DNA of 17,808 nucleotides from W11650 sp963545585 (GTDB lineage Bacteria; Bacillota; Clostridia; Lachnospirales; Vallitaleaceae). Where the stretch lies: assembly GCA_963545585.1 (NCBI GenBank), contig CAUUKX010000039.1, forward strand, positions 1 to 17,808, written 5' to 3'. The notes under the pieces are model-generated. The model saw only the letters and a program-made list of their open reading frames with translations, was not told where the DNA came from and made no database searches. The translations under genes were made by a program, and so were the position numbers. Each line of letters starts with the position of its first letter. Position 1 is the first letter of the stretch. Positions 13,858 through 17,808 of this stretch are shown here, one piece after another.

Positions 13858-15180
13858 TTATTCGCTGTCTGCCGCTCCCCCCAACTCCGCCGCCCGCCGG
13901 TTATACTGCTCCTGCATTAGGGCAAAGCTTTCGCTGTGGCCGCCGGCATCGGGATGATAGATTTTGGAGAGCGCCCGGTAACGCCGCTTCAGATCTTCTT
14001 CAGTTTGACAGCCAGCAAAAAAATCAGGTGCGGTTTGATTCTGCTGGGTCTTTGTCTGCCGGCTGAGGGCGGACAAAACTTTTTGCGTCAAATCATGAGA
14101 GAGCTTTTGCGCTTTTTTAATTTCGGGAATAAATAAGGTTTCAAAGTCATGGCAGGGAATTTCCTTTTTATATTTCGAAAAGTCTGCCAGTATTTTTTCA
14201 AGCAAGCGCATATACTCCGCAAAATCATAGATCAGAGCTGGGTCGGGCTTGATATGCATGACCGCATCAACCTGCTGCTGCAAGCTCTCAGCCTCATTTA
14301 ACAGGAGCTGCAAGCTGTCCATATACTCCTGACACTTGGCCGCATCGCCGGTGCTGTCGGACTCTGCCAGCGGAGAAAGGGGGACGTCCATCTGTAATGA
14401 CTGTTCCAGCAGGGCATTGCGGTATTCCTGATAATTTTGGGTGGAGAACTTCAGCAGCTTCCCCCATTCCATCCATTCCATGCCGAGGGTTACCAAAGCC
14501 GTGGCAATGGCCAAAGCGGTAACGACGAAAGAAAGGACGGAAAAAACGACATTGACGGTGGGGAACAGTTTTAAATAAGCAAAAATGCCAAGGCCAAAGC
14601 TTTGGCCGGTAAAGCGGTAAACTGAGTAAATCAAGTACCCGATTATTCCGACGGAGGCGCAAATTGCCAGCGGCCCGGCGATGGAAAGCAGAAAAATAAT
14701 CAAGGCGTTCAGCCCCTTCATCAGATAAAAAAAAGGACAGGCCAAACGCAGAGCCGAACGGGTCGAGTCGGCACTTAAAGTGCTGTGGTCACGCCTGCAA
14801 ATATCAAACAGTCGGCAGTAAAGGTCATGACAAAGATGAAAGACTGAGTCCAAAATTGCCGTCAAAAGCGAAATAACGGCAGTTACCAGTACTGCTGCTA
14901 CAGATCCAAATAGGAACAGGACACCAGCAACAATCAGGATAATGCTGCCAAAGACAATGAGTATGGCGAAAAAAGTGCCTAATCCGTCTAAAAAGCCGCC
15001 GGGATTATTAAAAAGCAGGTTTAAGAGGAATAAAGCGAATAAAGCTGCGCCCAGCCCGATGAAAACCATTGTTTTTTGCACCGCTTTCATCAGCAGCTGG
15101 GCAAGGATGCTTAACAGGAAAAAGGGCAGAGCCAGCAGCGAAAGAAAATTAATTTTTAAAACTTTTAGTATATTTGTCAT
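13858..15180 (-). CDS. Multi-span membrane protein with a C-terminal J-domain
   Basis: A 440-residue protein. Residues about 10-110 hold two or three long hydrophobic segments, and further segments lie at about 165-195 and 205-235. A soluble part follows with a helical, possibly coiled-coil stretch (about 280-380). Residues 387-435 form a J-domain: DLKRRYRALSKIYHPDAGGH with the HPD triad at 409-411, then SFALMQEQYNRRAAEL. The HPD loop is needed to stimulate DnaK-type Hsp70, so the protein may recruit DnaK to the membrane. The J-domain sits at the C-terminus without Gly/Phe or zinc-finger regions, so it is not DnaJ itself. AGGGG at 15187-15191 is the ribosome site. It starts 9 nt after the lipoprotein gene stop and is surely in one operon with it. 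The client is unknown. Confidence 0.8.
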   Translation of the reverse strand: MTNILKVLKINFLSLLALPFFLLSILAQLLMKAVQKTMVFIGLGAALFALFLLNLLFNNPGGFLDGLGTFFAILIVFGSIILIVAGVLFLFGSVAAVLVTAVISLLTAILDSVFHLCHDLYCRLFDICRRDHSTLSADSTRSALRLACPFFYLMKGLNALIIFLLSIAGPLAICASVGIIGYLIYSVYRFTGQSFGLGIFAYLKLFPTVNVVFSVLSFVVTALAIATALVTLGMEWMEWGKLLKFSTQNYQEYRNALLEQSLQMDVPLSPLAESDSTGDAAKCQEYMDSLQLLLNEAESLQQQVDAVMHIKPDPALIYDFAEYMRLLEKILADFSKYKKEIPCHDFETLFIPEIKKAQKLSHDLTQKVLSALSRQTKTQQNQTAPDFFAGCQTEEDLKRRYRALSKIYHPDAGGHSESFALMQEQYNRRAAELGGAADSE

Positions 15181-15189
15181 GATATTCCC

Positions 15190-16122
15190 CTATTCGTATC
15201 GTTCAAACTCATATAAAATGCTGCCGATAAAATTATCCTCAGCGCCGACAGTCAGGCTGAGCCGATCACCGCTGACGCTGTCCAGATAAACCAAAGTAGT
15301 CTTGTCATGGCCGGTGCCGATCAAAGGGCTGCCCTGACAATAAGCCGGCGTGCCTAAGATGCCGGTTTCTTTATGGGCGATTTCCGCCAAACTCATACCC
15401 AGCCGAATACCTCTGGGAAAGATGACCTGATTGCTGCGGAAACGGACGCCGATAAACTGGGCATCTTTTAATGCCGCTAAACTGCTACTTTGGTTTTGGA
15501 CGACCATTGCTACCCCGGCATGACTGGAAGAAGCAATGTCATAGGTTTCGGCAGGTTTAAGCATCTTATTTTCAAGTGCGGAAAACTGCATTATCTGCGG
15601 AATGGCGGTTAAGTCAAGAATTTGCCCGTTATACTGGACTTTTCTGGAATAAGGCTCCAAAGCTAAAATTTCAGCGGAAGCCTGATTGCGCAAAATAGAG
15701 GCGGCAAAGCCGTCCGGGTCAGTCAGCATGAGCGGCAGCTCCGTTTTTTCGTCTTTGCGGATATCAATTGTTTTTAGGTCGGTGGTAACGTCAAACATTG
15801 CCAAATTTTTATCGCTCATATAAAGGCTGGCGATTTCATAGCTTCCCGGCAGCAGAGCTAAGTCGGCGGAATAATGATTGGCATCGGTCAGCTTGGCTCT
15901 GAACTTTTTATCAGAGGTGGTGTGCCGCAGCGTGATGGAGATGGTAACTGCATTTTTAATTTCCGGGGAAAGCTGGTCGTATTCCGGCGGAAGCTGCGTC
16001 AAAAAAACATGACAGCTGGCATTCCATTTGTCGGTATTTTCCATGCCACAGCTGGAAAACAGAAGAGCGCTCAGGCAAAGTGCGGATAATAAAATGAGTT
16101 TCTTTAATTTTAAGTTTTTCAA
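15190..16122 (-). CDS. Lipoprotein of unknown function (TTG start)
   Basis: A 310-residue exported lipoprotein. The signal peptide has a Lys-rich start, a hydrophobic core at about 9-21, and the lipobox LFSSC with Cys25. The start codon is TTG at 16120-16122: AGGAGG at 16130-16135 is spaced 7 nt from it, and the next in-frame ATG comes only after the lipobox. The mature part looks beta-rich. It contains SITLRHTTSDKKFRAKLTD (about 57-75) and LPGSYEIASLYMSDK, a carboxypeptidase-regulatory or prealbumin-like sandwich pattern. At about 240-300 follow GIRLGMSLAEI and TTLVYLDSVSGDRLSLTV. I recognise no family. It shares an operon with the J-domain membrane protein, so the two may act together at the envelope. 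Confidence 0.75.
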   Translation of the reverse strand: MKNLKLKKLILLSALCLSALLFSSCGMENTDKWNASCHVFLTQLPPEYDQLSPEIKNAVTISITLRHTTSDKKFRAKLTDANHYSADLALLPGSYEIASLYMSDKNLAMFDVTTDLKTIDIRKDEKTELPLMLTDPDGFAASILRNQASAEILALEPYSRKVQYNGQILDLTAIPQIMQFSALENKMLKPAETYDIASSSHAGVAMVVQNQSSSLAALKDAQFIGVRFRSNQVIFPRGIRLGMSLAEIAHKETGILGTPAYCQGSPLIGTGHDKTTLVYLDSVSGDRLSLTVGAEDNFIGSILYEFERYE

Positions 16123-16361
16123 AACAAATCCTCCTGTTTTGGGGGCATATATTTGTTAAAGTTAATTTTACTTACCTGCTTGGTGTTCCCATTACTGTGC
16201 GGTAAACACCTTATTTGTGTCTGCCGAAAGGCTTTGCGTTTGCACCGGGCATTTGCATATTCTGTATATTTTTTCAACAAAAAGACGGCATCTTTTCGCA
16301 GAAACGGAAACTGCCTTTGTTTTCTTCCTATTTTAAGGGCTGTACCCGGCTTTGTCAATCG

Positions 16362-16497
16362 GGATTTTGCGGTCATGCCAGCGAAAACAATGAAAATAAT
16401 CAGGATTTTGCGGTCACGCCAGCGAAAACAATGAAAATAATCAGGATTTCGCAGTCAGACCGGCGAAACCAATGAAAAAATGAGGATTTCGCAGTAC
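16362..16497. repeat. 41-bp tandem repeat array with a hairpin in each unit
   Basis: The gap 16123-16627 has no gene. Within it GGATTTTGC or GGATTTCGC recurs at 16362, 16403, 16444 and 16484 (periods 41, 41, 40), giving about 3.3 units. Each full unit has TTTTGC or TTTCGC, about 10 nt, then GCGAAA, which can pair on the plus-strand RNA. Copies 1 and 2 use a G-U pair where copy 3 has C-G. Whole units are conserved, so this is not a CRISPR array. It lies upstream of the lipoprotein gene and downstream of the DMT terminator. Confidence 0.8.
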
Positions 16498-16548
16498 ACA
16501 AATCGGAAATGTGGAAATACCGGCCAAACGATAGTAGTTGTTTTTTAC

Positions 16549-16587
16549 AGAAGAAAAAGGCAAAGCCTGTTTTTAGACTTTGCCTTT
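16549..16587 (-). terminator. Terminator of the DMT transporter gene
   Basis: A perfect 10-bp stem is formed by AAAGGCAAAG (16556-16565) and CTTTGCCTTT (16578-16587), with a 12-nt loop. In the minus direction it is followed by TTTTCTTCT, and it lies about 40 nt past the stop of the DMT gene. Confidence 0.8.
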
Positions 16588-16627
16588 GAAAATCAAACTG
16601 ATTTTTATTGTTTATTGGGATTCTCGT

Positions 16628-17539
16628 TTAAGCAGAGGGTTTTGGTTTTTGCAAGAACGACAGCTTGGTCTCCGAAATGATGATTGCGCAGAAAATCAGG
16701 ACAAAACCAACTAATGATTTAACGGTAATTTGTTCCATGCCCAACATCCACGGGAAAAGAATACCGAAAATAGATTCAAATCCCAAAATAATCGCCGCAC
16801 TGTTTGGGTCGGTATGCTTTTGGCCAAGGTTTTGAAATAAAAGTGCAACGCATGTACACATAAGCGCCAGATACAGAACCTCTAAAACAGGGCGAGTATT
16901 CCAAACGATGTGCGAGTTATCCTCAAAAGCTAAGGTAGTAATCCACGAAAGAATACCGGCAGCAACAAACTGTAAAATCGTCATCAGGAAAGGGTCTTTT
17001 CCCTTAGAAAATTTAGCAACGGCCACGATATGAGAAGCAAATAAAACCCCGCTTAAAAGCGCTAAACCGTCGCCCATTAATTCTTCATAAGTACTGGGAA
17101 AAAGCGAGCCGGTGGAGTTAGACATGGCAATAAAAAAGATACCGGTAACACAGAAAACAGCCGCCATAATATTATATTTGTCCGGTTTTGTCCGGTCGAC
17201 AAGCCAGAATAAAAACGGCACGATAACGCAGTAAGAAGCAGAAAGGAAAGCAGACCGGCCGGGGTCGGCAAAAGTAACCCCCAAGGTTTGACTGGAGTAA
17301 GCAATAAATAAGAAAAAGCCGATAATAAAGCCAGAAATGATATTTTCCTTATTCAGCATCTTTAATTTTTTATAAAAAACAATGGATAAAACAGCGGCTG
17401 CTACGATAAACCGAATGCCTAAGATGAAATTGGGGTTAAATGTAGCGGAAGCAGTTTTGACAAAAGTTAAAGAAGTTCCCCATAAGAAAGCGGTAATTAA
17501 CAATGCTAATTTGGCAAGAAGATCAATTTTTTTATTCAT
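16628..17539 (-). CDS. EamA/DMT-superfamily transporter
   Basis: A 303-residue membrane protein with about ten hydrophobic segments arranged as two EamA repeats. The first repeat begins LLITAFLWGTSLTFVKTA and includes the region FADPGRSAFLSASYCVIVPFL. The second includes LLSGVLFASHIVAVAKF, VALLFQNLGQKHTDPNSAAI and ILGFESIFGILFPWMLG. Such proteins are usually efflux or uptake permeases for amino acids, nucleosides or other small metabolites; the substrate cannot be read. I chose the ATG at 17537-17539 (MNKKIDLL). The frame is open to 17587, but AAGGA at about 17551-17555 fits the later start and the extra 16 residues look spurious. It has its own terminator downstream and a large palindrome upstream. 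Confidence 0.88.
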   Translation of the reverse strand: MNKKIDLLAKLALLITAFLWGTSLTFVKTASATFNPNFILGIRFIVAAAVLSIVFYKKLKMLNKENIISGFIIGFFLFIAYSSQTLGVTFADPGRSAFLSASYCVIVPFLFWLVDRTKPDKYNIMAAVFCVTGIFFIAMSNSTGSLFPSTYEELMGDGLALLSGVLFASHIVAVAKFSKGKDPFLMTILQFVAAGILSWITTLAFEDNSHIVWNTRPVLEVLYLALMCTCVALLFQNLGQKHTDPNSAAIILGFESIFGILFPWMLGMEQITVKSLVGFVLIFCAIIISETKLSFLQKPKPSA

Positions 17540-17605
17540 AGATTTCACATCCTTCTTTATAGACAGATTGTTTTGTAAAAAACACAAAAATGTTTAAAAG
17601 GTATA

Positions 17606-17679
17606 AAAAACTCAACTTTTTTGAAGTATCTTTTGATTTATTAAAAAACTAAGTAATAAATATAAAAAGTTGAGTTTTT
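17606..17679. repeat. Large palindrome upstream of the DMT gene
   Basis: AAAAACTCAACTTTTT (17606-17621) and AAAAAGTTGAGTTTTT (17664-17679) form a perfect 16-bp inverted repeat with a 42-nt AT-rich centre. It lies between the DMT gene start and the stop of the gene to its right. It may be a terminator for the gene on the right (T-runs follow either arm), an attenuator or operator for the DMT gene, or a tiny palindromic mobile element. Confidence 0.7.
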
Positions 17680-17725
17680 AATCTGTTTAGGAAAAGTTTG
17701 GTTGAATCTAAGTTTTAGTCAATTC

Positions 17726-17808
17726 CTATTTTACAATTTTCGTCCCGGTCAGACCCTTGATGGCTTCATCGGCCTTTTCTAGTGAAGTAATGATGGCTTC
17801 ACGGTTTT
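17726..17808 (-). CDS. C-terminal end of an unidentified gene (partial)
   Basis: The minus strand reads NREAIITSLEKADEAIKG, then LTGTKIVK and a TAG stop (17726-17728); the rest lies beyond the window. The reading is protein-like, helical and charged, and a terminator-like palindrome follows downstream. 26 codons are too few to name the family. Confidence 0.5.
   Translation of the reverse strand, partial: NREAIITSLEKADEAIKGLTGTKIVK

Noticed and set aside
16362..16497. CRISPR array
   Set aside because: The entire 41-bp unit is conserved, with no variable spacers between short repeats, and no cas gene is present.

Overview
The window looks like chromosome of a low-to-mid GC Firmicute, probably a clostridial anaerobe. 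The evidence is the AGGAGG-type ribosome sites, the sigma-A-like TTGACA/TATAAT promoters, the Tn4451-type transposon remnants and a clostridial-style citrate synthase. No rRNA or tRNA was seen, so genus is not assignable.

Left edge (1-1492): remains of a mobile element. It holds the start of a probable GNAT acetyltransferase, a TnpW-like protein, a large serine recombinase cut at both ends, and a short winged-helix gene that begins right at a consensus promoter. Core metabolism (1538-6905): citrate synthase and an AcnA-type aconitase are 5 bp apart and form the first two steps from oxaloacetate and acetyl-CoA toward 2-oxoglutarate. An FAD-dependent oxidoreductase of the geranylgeranyl-reductase type follows.

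Accessory island (about 6906-9460, clearly AT-richer): three tandem copies of an unknown gene of about 82 codons. Their 3' halves and spacers are identical, while the middle copy has a diverged 5' half. Each spacer carries what reads like the broken tail of another coding region just before the next ribosome site. This resembles an array of orphan immunity genes with toxin-tail remnants. Next comes a compact cassette with its own promoter: a 33-codon ORF, a 54-codon single-span membrane ORF and a 55-codon ribbon-helix-helix protein. It is bracketed by two near-identical terminators. A hairpin-rich, gene-free stretch follows.

Metal transport (9462-13855): a TroABCD-type Zn/Mn/Fe importer behind a promoter whose -10 box lies inside a Fur-like palindrome. 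Both permeases, TroC and TroD, carry an extra C-terminal winged-helix domain, reminiscent of the Chlamydia YtgC-R permease-repressor fusion. No separate repressor gene is present here.

Right part (13858-17808, minus strand): a membrane protein ending in a J-domain, co-transcribed with a lipoprotein of unknown function; a 41-bp tandem repeat array whose units each form a hairpin; an EamA/DMT exporter with its terminator; a 16-bp-arm palindrome; and the last 26 codons of an unidentified gene.
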